DNA of 64,000 bases from Paenibacillus dokdonensis (GCF_004916975.1 NZ_STGQ01000002.1:1192079-1256078); one strand, 5' to 3'; numbered from the stretch's first letter, positions 26,250 to 35,426 are shown. Notes: generated from the sequence alone by a model not told the origin. Translations and numbers: made by a program.

Positions 26250-28880
26250 ATGTACGGCGGTAATATCCCAAAGACATCATCCTGCTGTTCGTCAGCGAAT
26301 CAGAGTACTACAACAAAGGATCAGCCTGTTACATCCAATGATTGCCTGAAGCCCATTAATACAGAAAAGGATTGCTGCTCTAAAGGTCATACGGAGAATC
26401 CTTGTTGCAGTACTCACTATGTGATTAAAAATGATCGCTGCTCAAGTGATGGATCTACTGAAGCATCTTGTTGCGGTATTAATGTGTCATCAGACGAAGA
26501 TAAAGGATGTTGTTCAGACAATTCAAACTCGTCACAGACAATTCAAGAGCATCAACCCTTTAACACTGAAGGCATGCAGGAGTTGAACTATCTTATTCAA
26601 GGAATGGACTGTCCTGCTTGTGCAGTTACTATTGAAAGGAGTATTCAAAAGCTTAATGGCATTCAATCCGTTCGGGTAAATTATAGTACGTCGAAAATGC
26701 TAATAGAGGTAAAAAATGTAGATTTATCAGATCAGATTGTAAGGAAAGTCCAGAAGTTGGGATATTCAATCGAATCTACAACTCCTAACGATATGGAATT
26801 ATTCACTATAGAAGGGATGGATTGCGCGGCATGTGCCAAGAGTATTGAGAAACATTTGCAGAAGTTGCCGGATGTACGGCAAGTTAATGTTAATTTTTCA
26901 ACTGGTAAAATGAAGATCGCTCATCAAACCAATGTGCAGATGATTATTCGAGAAATTGGAAAAGCCGGGTATAAGGCAATCCCTGTTTCACAAATGGATC
27001 AACCATCTAAGAAAAACCCATTCATGGATGGCACCTTTTTAACAATTCTTTCAGGAATTACACTTATCTTAGGCTTTTTGCTCTCAATAGGTAATGTTCC
27101 GCAAGTTATTTCAACTGCGTTATATGCAGCTTCAATTATTGTTGGTGGATATAGACCGGTAAAAAGCGCATTTTATGCTGTGAAAGGCAAATCGTTGGAC
27201 ATGAACGTTTTAATGTCGGCTGCAGCCATAGGTGCAGCGTTAATTGGGCAATGGTTTGAAGGCGCAACGGTTGTCTTTTTATTCGCCTTAGGGAGTTCAC
27301 TGCAAAATATATCCATTGAACGCACACGCGACTCCATTCGTGGATTGGTTGATTTAGCGCCATCTGAAGCATGGATTAAAGAAAATGGGGGATGGATTAA
27401 GAAGCCCGTACAGGAAGTTTCAGTAGGCAGTATTATGTTGATTAATCCCGGTGAAAAGATCCCCTTAGATGGTGATGTTTTATCCGGACATTCAAGTGTC
27501 AACCAAGCTCCGATCACTGGGGAGTCTTTACCCGTCGATAAGGAGAGCGGTGATCCCGTTTACGCAGGCACCATTAATCAATACGGCTCACTTGAAGTAA
27601 AGGCTACTAAAATAGTGAGGGACACGGCAATCGCCCGAATTATTCATTTAGTTGAGGAAGCCCAAGAAAAGAAATCTCCTACCCAAGCCCTTGTTGATCG
27701 CTTTGCTCAAGTATACACGCCAGTAATTTTTACCTTGGCTGTTCTAATTATCGTTATACCATCATTGTTTGGATGGGGAACGTGGACCGATTGGATTTAT
27801 AAAGGATTGGAATTACTCGTCGTCGCTTGTCCTTGTGCCCTTGTTATCTCAACTCCAGTTGCTATTGTATCTGCTATAGGTAATGCAGCACGAAATGGAA
27901 TATTAATTAAGGGTGGAGCCTTTTTAGAAGTTGCCGGAGCATTGCAGGTGATTGCCTTCGATAAAACGGGAACCTTGACACAAGGAAATCCTAAGGTTAC
28001 CAACATATTGGCTGCAGGAGTTGAAGAATCAGAGATTTTGTCCATAGCACTAACAATCGAGGAACAATCAACACATCCTATCGCAAAGGCCATTACGGAT
28101 TTTGCAAAAGGGAAAAACATCCAATCACTTTCAGGTTATGATTTTAAGGCCATTCCGGGCCAGGGAGCACAGGCCAAAATTCAAGGGAAAAATTATTATG
28201 CCGGTAACATAAAGCTATTTAGGAACATTGGAGTAGATGTGAGACGAATAAGTGCAGACGTTGAGAAATTACAAGAACAAGGTAATTCAACCGTTATTAT
28301 GGGAACAGATGAAACGATCTTGGGAATTATAACTGTAGCGGATGCCATCAGAAATACGACAGTAGATGTATTACAAAAATTAAAAGCTGTAGGGATAGAA
28401 AAGTCAGTAATGCTTACTGGCGATAATATAGGAACGGCTCAACGGGTTGCATCTTCTGCTGGAATTGACGATTATATGGCAGAGCTGATGCCGGAAGAAA
28501 AAGTGAATGCAATCAAGCATCTTCAAATAGGTGGAAAAGTAGTTGGGATGGTAGGAGACGGAATTAATGATGCTCCGGCTTTAGCAACGGCTAACTTAGG
28601 AATAGCTATGGGGGGAGCCGGTACTGATGCGGCAATAGAAACCGCAGACATTGTGTTAATGGCTGACAATCTTGAAAAACTGCCTCATACGATCAAGCTG
28701 AGTCGAAAGGCTTTAAGAATCATAAAACAAAATATTTGGTTTTCCTTGATTGTAAAAATTATCGCATTATTTTTTATTTTTCCAGGATGGCTAACGTTAT
28801 GGATTGCTGTTTTGAGCGACACTGGAGCTGCATTAATAGTCATTCTGAATAGTCTAAGGTTATTGAAAACAAGAAATTAA
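26250..28880 (+). CDS. P1B-type heavy-metal ATPase (CadA/ZntA-like), Cys-rich N-terminus
   Basis: The 876-residue pump starts with an unusual region of about 95 residues holding roughly a dozen cysteines, mostly as CC pairs. Two HMA domains follow, with GMDCPAC at 118-124 and GMDCAAC at 189-195. The membrane core has the CPC motif (C527-P528-C529), phosphorylation site D571 in DKTGTLTQ, the HP motif in STHPIAKA, and GDGINDAPAL. The CPC motif and the C-terminal SDTGAALIVILNSLRLL point to divalent soft metals (Zn, Cd, Pb) rather than copper. It should export metal across the cytoplasmic membrane. It follows the ArsR-type repressor directly and shares its low GC. Confidence 0.95.
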   Translation: MYGGNIPKTSSCCSSANQSTTTKDQPVTSNDCLKPINTEKDCCSKGHTENPCCSTHYVIKNDRCSSDGSTEASCCGINVSSDEDKGCCSDNSNSSQTIQEHQPFNTEGMQELNYLIQGMDCPACAVTIERSIQKLNGIQSVRVNYSTSKMLIEVKNVDLSDQIVRKVQKLGYSIESTTPNDMELFTIEGMDCAACAKSIEKHLQKLPDVRQVNVNFSTGKMKIAHQTNVQMIIREIGKAGYKAIPVSQMDQPSKKNPFMDGTFLTILSGITLILGFLLSIGNVPQVISTALYAASIIVGGYRPVKSAFYAVKGKSLDMNVLMSAAAIGAALIGQWFEGATVVFLFALGSSLQNISIERTRDSIRGLVDLAPSEAWIKENGGWIKKPVQEVSVGSIMLINPGEKIPLDGDVLSGHSSVNQAPITGESLPVDKESGDPVYAGTINQYGSLEVKATKIVRDTAIARIIHLVEEAQEKKSPTQALVDRFAQVYTPVIFTLAVLIIVIPSLFGWGTWTDWIYKGLELLVVACPCALVISTPVAIVSAIGNAARNGILIKGGAFLEVAGALQVIAFDKTGTLTQGNPKVTNILAAGVEESEILSIALTIEEQSTHPIAKAITDFAKGKNIQSLSGYDFKAIPGQGAQAKIQGKNYYAGNIKLFRNIGVDVRRISADVEKLQEQGNSTVIMGTDETILGIITVADAIRNTTVDVLQKLKAVGIEKSVMLTGDNIGTAQRVASSAGIDDYMAELMPEEKVNAIKHLQIGGKVVGMVGDGINDAPALATANLGIAMGGAGTDAAIETADIVLMADNLEKLPHTIKLSRKALRIIKQNIWFSLIVKIIALFFIFPGWLTLWIAVLSDTGAALIVILNSLRLLKTRN

Positions 28881-28883
28881 ACT

Positions 28884-28983
28884 TCTAGCTCTGGATTAGT
28901 ATTCAAAGCTGGCAGCAGTTTAATTAGAGCTTCTTCACGCTCGCGGCATGTTGATATTACTTGGCACCCTTCAATCTGCCGCT
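28884..28983 (+). repeat. Duplicated tail of the NAT-like gene (left copy)
   Basis: About 100 bases match the end of the intact NAT-like gene and its flank at roughly 37422-37522, for example GAGCTGGCAGCAGTTTAAT against AAGCTGGCAGCAGTTTAAT. Only the last codons remain, because the AT-rich island replaces everything upstream. This marks the right border of the island and the left edge of a degenerate duplicate. Confidence 0.8.
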
Positions 28984-29600
28984 ACGGATCAAACGGCGAA
29001 ATGGCGGTTGAATATAAGTACTAGGCCAATAAATCGCGAGAGCCAAGCCAAATAATAAGCAGCCAACCAATCGTCATCTTTGCCTTCTGGCAAACTGATC
29101 CGCTGCATCATCTCCTTATAAGATATGGCATTCGGCCCCAGATATCAATGGCATGTCCATAAACCAATTTGTTGCCACATCAGGCAGCGCAATTGGATGT
29201 GTCATGGTTCTGGTCCAGCAGACAGAACCATGATGGGGTGACGCTGCAACAGTTTCTTGGGAATGGGAACACGATCAGCCCCGCATGCAGCGTTGTGACC
29301 GGCACACCGTAGGAACCGAGCACCTGCTCGACCTCCAGCCGGCTGCGCAAATGCCGGGAAGGCTCATTTTTATATGCGGTGGAATCATCCCGCTCAGGTA
29401 GACGATTTACTTTACTCCGCAACGGAAGGCAGCTCTGGCAAAATGCTCCGCGAGATTCACATCCATATCTTCAAACGTTCCTTGAGTCAACTTGGTGGAA
29501 GGCAGCATGGAATGAATCAGATAGAGAGCATAGTCGGCTCCGCGCAGTCCCTGTTCAGCGTCCTCAGAAGAGAAAAAGTCACATGAACGCCACTTAATCT
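28984..29600 (-). pseudogene. Broken NAD(P)H-binding oxidoreductase (YbjT/NmrA-like)
   Basis: On the minus strand, pieces in shifting frames give RGADYALYLIHSMLPSTKLT, LAEHFARAAFRCGVK, an in-frame stop, then IVYLSGMIPP. After a frameshift come RHLRSRLEVEQVLGSYGVPV and TTLHAGLIV, then after another shift LLQRHPIMVL and YKEMMQRISLPEG. This order matches atypical SDR proteins of the NmrA/YbjT type. At least one nonsense change and several frameshifts make it non-functional. The segment is absent at the equivalent point (37522) of the intact copy. Confidence 0.75.
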
Positions 29601-29632
29601 GAGTGGTGTTTTGGTACTTGTCGCCATAGTTA

Positions 29633-30050
29633 CTACCCCTTTGTGCCGGATTGATGCTCGTAGTTCCGGATCAGCATCCCCGTTGCCATTCTCATGCCAA
29701 GCCCGATGTAGAAATCTTGAAGATCCGTATCACACAGTAGATCGATCATATAGATATCTTTCAGCTTGTCCAGCATCCGCCGGGTCAGCTCTTTTCCAAT
29801 ACCCCGGTTTTGATAGGAAGGCACGACCTCCAGCAAAGGAATATAGGCCGTCAGTACCCGATCGGACAGCGCTGTAATGAATCCGACGACGTGATTGGTA
29901 TGTTCATCAATTGCCAGTATGATATGAGTAGCATTTTTGAAGAATCCGGTCGAAGGTTGTGGTAGAAGGTGGATTCGGCCATCCGTCGAAGAAGCCGTCC
30001 GCAAAGGACGCTTCAGTGATATTTTGCATATGTTCCTGATAAATGATCAT
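29633..30050 (-). pseudogene. Frameshifted copy of the GNAT acetyltransferase
   Basis: This is a near-identical copy of the intact GNAT gene at 37506-37934. Near 29938 a run has five T where the intact copy has four, which breaks the frame after about 38 codons. The C-terminal part still reads VVPSYQNRGIGKELTRRMLD. The original start would be the ATG at 30050. A shorter in-frame product from an internal ATG at 30004 is possible, but it would lack the proper N-terminus. Confidence 0.85.
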
Positions 30051-30207
30051 GAGTTATACCTGCCCTTACTAGAGATTGCCATTATGATGTGTGGTTGCGT
30101 GTTTTGACGATGCGATTGTTGCGATAGAGGAGTACCGCAGGACGATTCAATGAGGGAACTGTGGAGGAGGTCTGCAACTCCCCGCTACGATGCTGAGGTG
30201 ATGTCAA

Positions 30208-30405
30208 ATGGAAAATAACATGAAGATAGAAGAATGGATCATCGAGGCGGATATCCGCCGTATGCAGGCTGCGATGGAAACGGGAGAGACGAGCTCCGAG
30301 TAGCTCGTTCGGATCTATCTGGAGCGGATTGGGCGTTATGACGAAAAGCTGAGATCCATCATTGAGATTAAACCGGAAGCGGTAAGCATCGCCAGGGCGC
30401 TGGAC
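30208..30405 (+). pseudogene. Truncated copy of the amidase gene
   Basis: The first 66 codons match the amidase at 38476 almost base for base (MKIEEWIIEADIRRMQAAME), with the same leader GAGGTGATGTCAA. Codon 32 is TAG where the intact gene has GAG, and similarity ends abruptly after GCGCTGGAC at 30405. From there to 30541 I see no gene. Confidence 0.88.
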
Positions 30406-30541
30406 CCGCTAATTTTTTATAAGGTTAAATATTAGAGTGAATCATCTATCAATTACAAACACGTGGATGTCATCTCGACTCATGGGACACCAAAAAGGGA
30501 TTTCAAGGCATGACTGCATCTGAAGTCGGGTTCAGGAGAAT

Positions 30542-31858
30542 TTACTGCAGCGCCTTCGGCACCGGAACGGCAATCAGCTTGCCGGCATCCTTGGCCTGAA
30601 TCACCAGCATATTGCCGGAGCGGAGGGTCGGACCATAATTGCGAGAACCTGTGTTAACGGTAAACGCCGGAGCTGTCGTTTGCAAATTATAACCATGGAA
30701 TATACCGTCGCTTTGCCCGACATACACACCGTTACCGTAAATATCTGTCTGGATCGGCGGATTGTCCGTTCTCCAATTTACTTTCTGGCCATCCGCGAGC
30801 TTCATGCCCAAGACTGCATTCGCAGCGTAGTCCATAAAATAAATTCTGCCGGCATGTACCGAACCAATGAAGGAAATGAGGCTGCCTGGCTTGGACCATT
30901 TTTTCAGCAGCTTGCCTTCCGGTTCGTAGTGGCTGAAGTCATACTTGGATACAGAAGTTTCCGTAACCAGGTACAGATCGTTTCCGTCAAGCAGCATGGA
31001 GCCGATGTAACCGGAAGAGGTGGAATTCGCATCCGCTTTCGGCCAGGAGTATACCCGCTCTCCCATCACTTTGCCTGTTTTGGCATTGAGAGCGGAAAGA
31101 GTTACTTTCAATGTATCACTTTCCTCTCCAAATGGAGATGGCTCCGTTTTGGAGTAGACCAGTCCATTCGTAACGGCGAGTGGCGTTTCATGATGGTCTG
31201 CTTTCCACAATATCTTGCCTGTTTTCTTATCAATGGCGTTTACCTGAGAGAACGACAACGCCCCGGAGAGGATATAGGATACGAATACCACCCCATCCTC
31301 CTCCATGGTTATCGAGCCGCCGTTTTCTGCCTGTTCCTCGATGGCCTTCCAGCGCTGTTTGCCCGTAGCTGCTTCCAAAGCAATGACGGCATTTTTCTTC
31401 GTCACATAGACGGTATCCCCGATCACAACAGGAGAATCCACATCGGTCAAGCCTGCGGCTGTATGCCAAAGCTCTTTGCCTGTTTTGGCATTAACGGCAT
31501 ATACGTGGCCATCTTCCCCAATGCCGTAGGCGCTGCCTTTCAAGTGTTGTACTGTGGGTTTCAGCTGACTGCCGTAGGTATATATCTTTTTACCGTTAGC
31601 CAGATTTAGGGCAATCAGCTTCTTCCCGGAAAAGGAAAGCACCGTACCGTCATCGGTAACTGCCGCGGCCGCGTTGGGGTCGACGGCTGCAGTCCACTGC
31701 GGCTTTTGCAGAGGCGCTTTGATCTGCTCGGGGGCCCAATAACTGTACGAAACGGCGGGAGAATCGGCATGAGTAACGGGAACGGTGCTTACACTGCACA
31801 GCATAGCAGCTGTGAGGGCGGATATCGTTCCGATGCGGGGAAGCTTGGTTTTATTCAT
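30542..31858 (-). CDS. PQQ-like beta-propeller repeat protein, exported
   Basis: The 438-residue protein has an N-terminal signal peptide (LTAAMLCSVSTVPVTHA). Repeated blades with the tryptophan-type motif follow (NAKTGKELWHTAAG, EAATGKQRWKAI, DKKTGKILWKADH). This is the PQQ/BamB-like eight-bladed propeller fold, also used by many proteins without any cofactor. No lipobox or enzyme domain is seen, so I infer an extracytoplasmic binding or scaffold protein, not a dehydrogenase. The ATG follows AGAGGT. It stands alone and has no terminator that I can recognise. Confidence 0.85.
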   Translation of the reverse strand: MNKTKLPRIGTISALTAAMLCSVSTVPVTHADSPAVSYSYWAPEQIKAPLQKPQWTAAVDPNAAAAVTDDGTVLSFSGKKLIALNLANGKKIYTYGSQLKPTVQHLKGSAYGIGEDGHVYAVNAKTGKELWHTAAGLTDVDSPVVIGDTVYVTKKNAVIALEAATGKQRWKAIEEQAENGGSITMEEDGVVFVSYILSGALSFSQVNAIDKKTGKILWKADHHETPLAVTNGLVYSKTEPSPFGEESDTLKVTLSALNAKTGKVMGERVYSWPKADANSTSSGYIGSMLLDGNDLYLVTETSVSKYDFSHYEPEGKLLKKWSKPGSLISFIGSVHAGRIYFMDYAANAVLGMKLADGQKVNWRTDNPPIQTDIYGNGVYVGQSDGIFHGYNLQTTAPAFTVNTGSRNYGPTLRSGNMLVIQAKDAGKLIAVPVPKALQ

Positions 31859-32231
31859 TATGTACCTCTTTTCTGCAATTCATTTTTTAAGAATCATAGA
31901 ATAACTATAATTTCCATTCATATATTAGACGTTTTATCCAGAATAAGGTTGCTGTTGTACAGCATGAAATAAAGTTAAAATAAGCAAGAGCTGGGTCTAG
32001 ATATATAGTGTAGATTCATATTTGGGCAGTTCAAAAGACGAACCCGAATTTTGCGGGAAAATGGCAATATTTGATTGCGTTTCTGTTTAAGAGGTTTTAT
32101 TCTGATAGATGCATGATTCCATTTTCTGTGAATTAATGTTTTGAGAAATATATGATTCAGGATGGAACGGACCACTTCATTCTTACGTATCAAATGACAT
32201 ATGAGTGGAATAGAACTAGGGAGGGTGCGTA
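31859..32231. other. Intergenic stretch with no recognised gene
   Basis: These 370 AT-rich bases lie between divergent genes and should hold both promoters. I could not identify convincing -35/-10 pairs or hairpins. The ribosome binding site AGGGAGGG for the next gene lies at its end. Confidence 0.5.
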
Positions 32232-32447
32232 ATGGGTAATGATATGAGCGTGATTTTAACGGAGAAAATGCCAAACGGTGAGCTCCGGCAGATTGAAGAG
32301 CGTAATTGGAGCATGAATATGGTCGCGGCGCTCGAACATGTGAATTATCTAGTTGTCGGAGGCCGGGAGTACGAGGCTATTGAAGGAAGATTGAATGTGG
32401 ATGAGGGCAAGCTAGAGCTTCTGCTGGTCCGGATCCGCAACGAGTAG
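32232..32447 (+). CDS. Small conserved-looking hypothetical protein
   Basis: This 71-residue acidic protein (MGNDMSVILTEKMPNGELRQ at its start) has no membrane segment or motif that I recognise. It has a strong ribosome binding site (GGGAGGG) and precedes the YgiB-like gene by 29 bases, so it is probably the first gene of that operon. Its pattern of alternating strands (YLVVGGREYEAIEGRLN) suggests a small beta-rich fold. Function unknown. Confidence 0.65.
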   Translation: MGNDMSVILTEKMPNGELRQIEERNWSMNMVAALEHVNYLVVGGREYEAIEGRLNVDEGKLELLLVRIRNE

Positions 32448-32476
32448 ATTCGCCGCAATGAAAGGAGGAACCAATC

Positions 32477-33172
32477 ATGGCAAATGAACAACAGCCGCAG
32501 GATAGAGAAAAATCAGTCTCCAAGCTGTTCACGCCTGAAGGTAAGCCGATCAAGGTTTTGTCCACATCGCTGGGTGTGGCTCTTCTCGCGAATGCTTTCC
32601 TGATGTCTGGTGTAACGGCTGCAGACGCTACAAACGGTACAACGGATGAGCCTAAGCTGGTCTCATGGTCGACCGAGGAAGTGAAGGCATATTTCGATAA
32701 AAATGCGGACTGGAATATTCCTCTCCCCGAAGAAACGGAGAAGGAAGATCAGACACAGAGCGGAAGCACGGGCAGTGGGGATACGACCATCATCAATAAC
32801 TACGGCACGAGCCACTCCGGCTTTGGCTGGGATGATCTGCTGCTGTATCACTTCTTATTTAACGGTGGTTCAATCTACCGGCCAAGCACGTATTATGACA
32901 ACCGGCGTACTTATTACACCGGCACATCCCAGGCTTACAAGCCGCGTTCGTATACCAGCAGCACATTTCAAAATAAGCCGGTCGTCGGATCCACGGTTAA
33001 GCCGAAAACTTCCAGATCTACCGGCTCGATCACTCGTCGTGGTACATCATCAGGCTCTGGCGGGATTGGCGGCAAATCTAGCGGCTACAGCTCGTCCGGC
33101 AGCTCCAGCTCGAAATCAGGCATCTTTTCGGGTTCAAGTTCGAGCTCACGGAGCAGCGGGTTTGGCGGATGA
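32477..33172 (+). CDS. YgiB/YjfM-like protein with Gly/Ser-rich tail
   Basis: The 231-residue protein has one hydrophobic segment (LSTSLGVALLANAFLMSGVT), an acidic linker, and a tyrosine-rich patch (FLFNGGSIYRPSTYYDNRR). Its long C-terminal tail is built almost only of Gly, Ser, Lys and Arg and ends in SSGFGG. The same architecture occurs in enterobacterial YgiB/YjfM proteins, which are encoded next to GspS-like ATP-grasp ligases, as here. The stop overlaps the ligase start (ATGA), implying tight coupling. I infer that this protein may be a substrate or partner of the ligase. No catalytic motif is visible. Confidence 0.7.
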   Translation: MANEQQPQDREKSVSKLFTPEGKPIKVLSTSLGVALLANAFLMSGVTAADATNGTTDEPKLVSWSTEEVKAYFDKNADWNIPLPEETEKEDQTQSGSTGSGDTTIINNYGTSHSGFGWDDLLLYHFLFNGGSIYRPSTYYDNRRTYYTGTSQAYKPRSYTSSTFQNKPVVGSTVKPKTSRSTGSITRRGTSSGSGGIGGKSSGYSSSGSSSSKSGIFSGSSSSSRSSGFGG

Positions 33173-34365
33173 ACAGCAGCGTGTTTGAAGTACATGCGCC
33201 AGGCGGACAGGATCGCAAGGAACGCGTAGAGCAGCTCGGCAAGCTGGGTTTTACTTGGGCGGATATTGGGGATGAGGAGTATTGGCTTGATCAACTGGTC
33301 GTCATGAAACAAGCAACATACCAGGAGCTGCAGCAAGCCTCTGCCCGGCTGTGGCGTATTCTCGACCGGACGGTACGTTATGTGCACGGCAACCGAAATC
33401 TGTATGAGCTGATTGGTATACCGGAGATTTTATGGGATATGCTCGACATTTGCCCGCTGCCTGAAGAGAACCTGATCAGCCGCTATGCGCGGTTTGATTA
33501 TGCCGTCTCGGATGATGGAAGCATTAAGCTGTATGAACTGAATGCAGATACACCAACGGGTTACGTGGAGGCTTCAATCGTCACGCCCTGGATGTGCCAA
33601 GGGGCGGGCATCGATTCGCCCAATGTCCAGATGAAGGAGCTTATCGCTGCAGCCTGGGGGATGGAGCAGCCGGATACGGCGGCTTGCATTGCCTATGGCG
33701 AGCATCTGGAGGATTCCGGAACGATAGATGCTCTTGTGAAGCATAGCGGTCTGGATGTGAAATGTGTTGATTGCCTCGATCTTTCTATAGACGAGGGGAT
33801 CGTAAAGGATGGCACCGGACGTGAGATTAAGCGTATGTTCGCCCTGTATCCGAAGGAATGGATGTCCGTGGATGATGCGGGCGATGCGCTTGCCTATTCC
33901 ATCGAGACCGGCAAACTTGAGCTGTTTAATCCGCCGCACAGCATTTTGCTGCAGTCCAAAGGACTGATTGCTGCGGCTTGGGGATTGTATGAACTGGGGC
34001 TTCTTTATAACGCGGAGGAACGCGAAGCGATTGAAAAATATATTTTGCCAACCTACAATAAACCTGTTTTTTCCGGCAGTTACGTCTCCAAATCCATGTT
34101 CGGGCGTGAAGGCGGCTCCGTTCAAATGTTCGACAGCGAGGGAGAACTGGAAATCAGAGATGAGGACGGCTTTGATACAAGCGAATTATTCCCTTCCGTC
34201 TATCAAATGAGAGCGAACCTTCCGGAAATCAGCACGGTTGCCGGAGAACGCCGTCTATTGACCGGAATGTTCATGATTAACGGAATACCATGCGGTCTAC
34301 TCGGTAGAGCTGGTGGGTTGATCACAGGAAATACGAGTCATTTTATCGCGATAGGAGTGAAATAG
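33169..34365 (+). CDS. Glutathionylspermidine synthase-like ATP-grasp ligase
   Basis: The 398-residue protein belongs to the GSP_synth family of ATP-grasp amide ligases. Typical motifs are YARFDYAVSDDGSIKLYELN followed by ADTPTGYVEAS, then FNPPHSILLQSKGL, KPVFSGSYVSKSMFGREGGS, and the C-terminal MFMINGIPCGLLGR. The amidase domain of full-length Gsp enzymes is absent, as in YgiC/YjfC. The reaction should join a carboxylate to an amine using ATP, with the acceptor unknown. It overlaps the YgiB-like gene upstream by four bases, and the lipoprotein gene begins at the very next base downstream. Confidence 0.88.
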   Translation: MNSSVFEVHAPGGQDRKERVEQLGKLGFTWADIGDEEYWLDQLVVMKQATYQELQQASARLWRILDRTVRYVHGNRNLYELIGIPEILWDMLDICPLPEENLISRYARFDYAVSDDGSIKLYELNADTPTGYVEASIVTPWMCQGAGIDSPNVQMKELIAAAWGMEQPDTAACIAYGEHLEDSGTIDALVKHSGLDVKCVDCLDLSIDEGIVKDGTGREIKRMFALYPKEWMSVDDAGDALAYSIETGKLELFNPPHSILLQSKGLIAAAWGLYELGLLYNAEEREAIEKYILPTYNKPVFSGSYVSKSMFGREGGSVQMFDSEGELEIRDEDGFDTSELFPSVYQMRANLPEISTVAGERRLLTGMFMINGIPCGLLGRAGGLITGNTSHFIAIGVK

Positions 34366-35037
34366 ATGAGAAGAAATCGGGACGACATACGCCGGAGCGC
34401 GAGACCGAGATTCAAACTCGCTGCTGTTCTGGCGCTCTCCATGCTGGCTGTGCTTCTGCTGAATGCTTGCTCTGGAAATGAGAGCTCGGTCTTTCATACC
34501 AATTCCTCATCTGAGGAGGCTTCGCTGGACAATGTGTCCCGCGTGCCGTGGGATTACCGCATTGTTGAGACCAGCGTCGGAGATTTGATCGGCAGTGATA
34601 TGACCATTTTGCCGGATAACGAGCTGATGCCAAATGACGAAAACTATGCGACGGGAGACAAAATCTGGGCACTGCAATATATGGATGCGGAAATGACCAC
34701 CGATGCGAATGAACGCAACAATGTCCAGCTGTCCGCGTGGAGCACGATTAAGACCTTCAAGACGCAGGAAGATGCCAAAAAGGACATGGCCAATCTGAAG
34801 GTACCCGTAACGACGGAAATCGATTTGGTCGGCGTCTATAAAACGCAATTGAAGGAGAAGACGCGTAATTTCGCCGTATTGGAACTTCCATCAGGCAACC
34901 GGATCAAGCAGCCGATTGATGATGCACGCTACAAGGATTTGGAGAAGAAGAAAAAGGTTTCCGTAAAGCTTGAAGAGATTCATGATTTTGCCGATTATGA
35001 TTCGGCCTACGCAAAATTCAGGGGGTGGGCGAGTTGA
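34366..35037 (+). CDS. Hypothetical lipoprotein in the GspS-like operon
   Basis: The 223-residue protein has an arginine-rich N-terminus, a hydrophobic segment and a lipobox LLNAC, so it should be a membrane-anchored surface lipoprotein. The remaining domain (VPWDYRIVETSVGDLIGSD, then NAKAV-free mixed alpha/beta sequence) matches no family that I know. It starts one base after the ligase stop and its end overlaps the DUF350 gene, so it belongs to the operon. Function unknown. Confidence 0.8.
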   Translation: MRRNRDDIRRSARPRFKLAAVLALSMLAVLLLNACSGNESSVFHTNSSSEEASLDNVSRVPWDYRIVETSVGDLIGSDMTILPDNELMPNDENYATGDKIWALQYMDAEMTTDANERNNVQLSAWSTIKTFKTQEDAKKDMANLKVPVTTEIDLVGVYKTQLKEKTRNFAVLELPSGNRIKQPIDDARYKDLEKKKKVSVKLEEIHDFADYDSAYAKFRGWAS

Positions 35038-35426
35038 CCGTCGTCGTTAATTTGATCGTAAGTGTACTTGTCATCATTGTGCTGCAGCTGCTGGGAATGC
35101 TGATATTCAGCTGGATGACGCCATTTAAGGATATGGAGGAATTGAAAAAGGGGAATGTGGCAGTCGGTTTGGCACTAGGCGGCAAATTTCTGGCTACGGC
35201 CATCGTGCTTGGCGTTGCGGCATTTACGAATACGTCCATCTGGTTCTTGGCGATGTGGTTTGCCGTCGGTTATGTATGCCTTGTGGTAGCCTATTGGATT
35301 TTCGAACTGGTTACACCTGGCTTTAATATCGCTGACAGTTTGCAAAAAGGCAACGTCGCGGTCGCTACCCTGCTGTGCTTGGTGTTCATCGGGACAGCAT
35401 TTGCTGTCAGCAGCTTGATTGTTTAA
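35034..35426 (+). CDS. DUF350 membrane protein (YjfL-like)
   Basis: The roughly 130-residue protein has four hydrophobic segments in two repeats. Each repeat is introduced by a similar motif, ELKKGNVAVGLALGG and SLQKGNVAVATLLCL, which is the signature of DUF350. I choose TTG at 35034, eight bases after AGGGGG and overlapping the upstream stop. A GTG at 35025 lies inside that site. DUF350 proteins accompany GspS-like ligases and YjfM-like proteins in enterobacteria, and the same set is seen here. It is a membrane component of unknown activity. Confidence 0.85.
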   Translation: MTVVVNLIVSVLVIIVLQLLGMLIFSWMTPFKDMEELKKGNVAVGLALGGKFLATAIVLGVAAFTNTSIWFLAMWFAVGYVCLVVAYWIFELVTPGFNIADSLQKGNVAVATLLCLVFIGTAFAVSSLIV

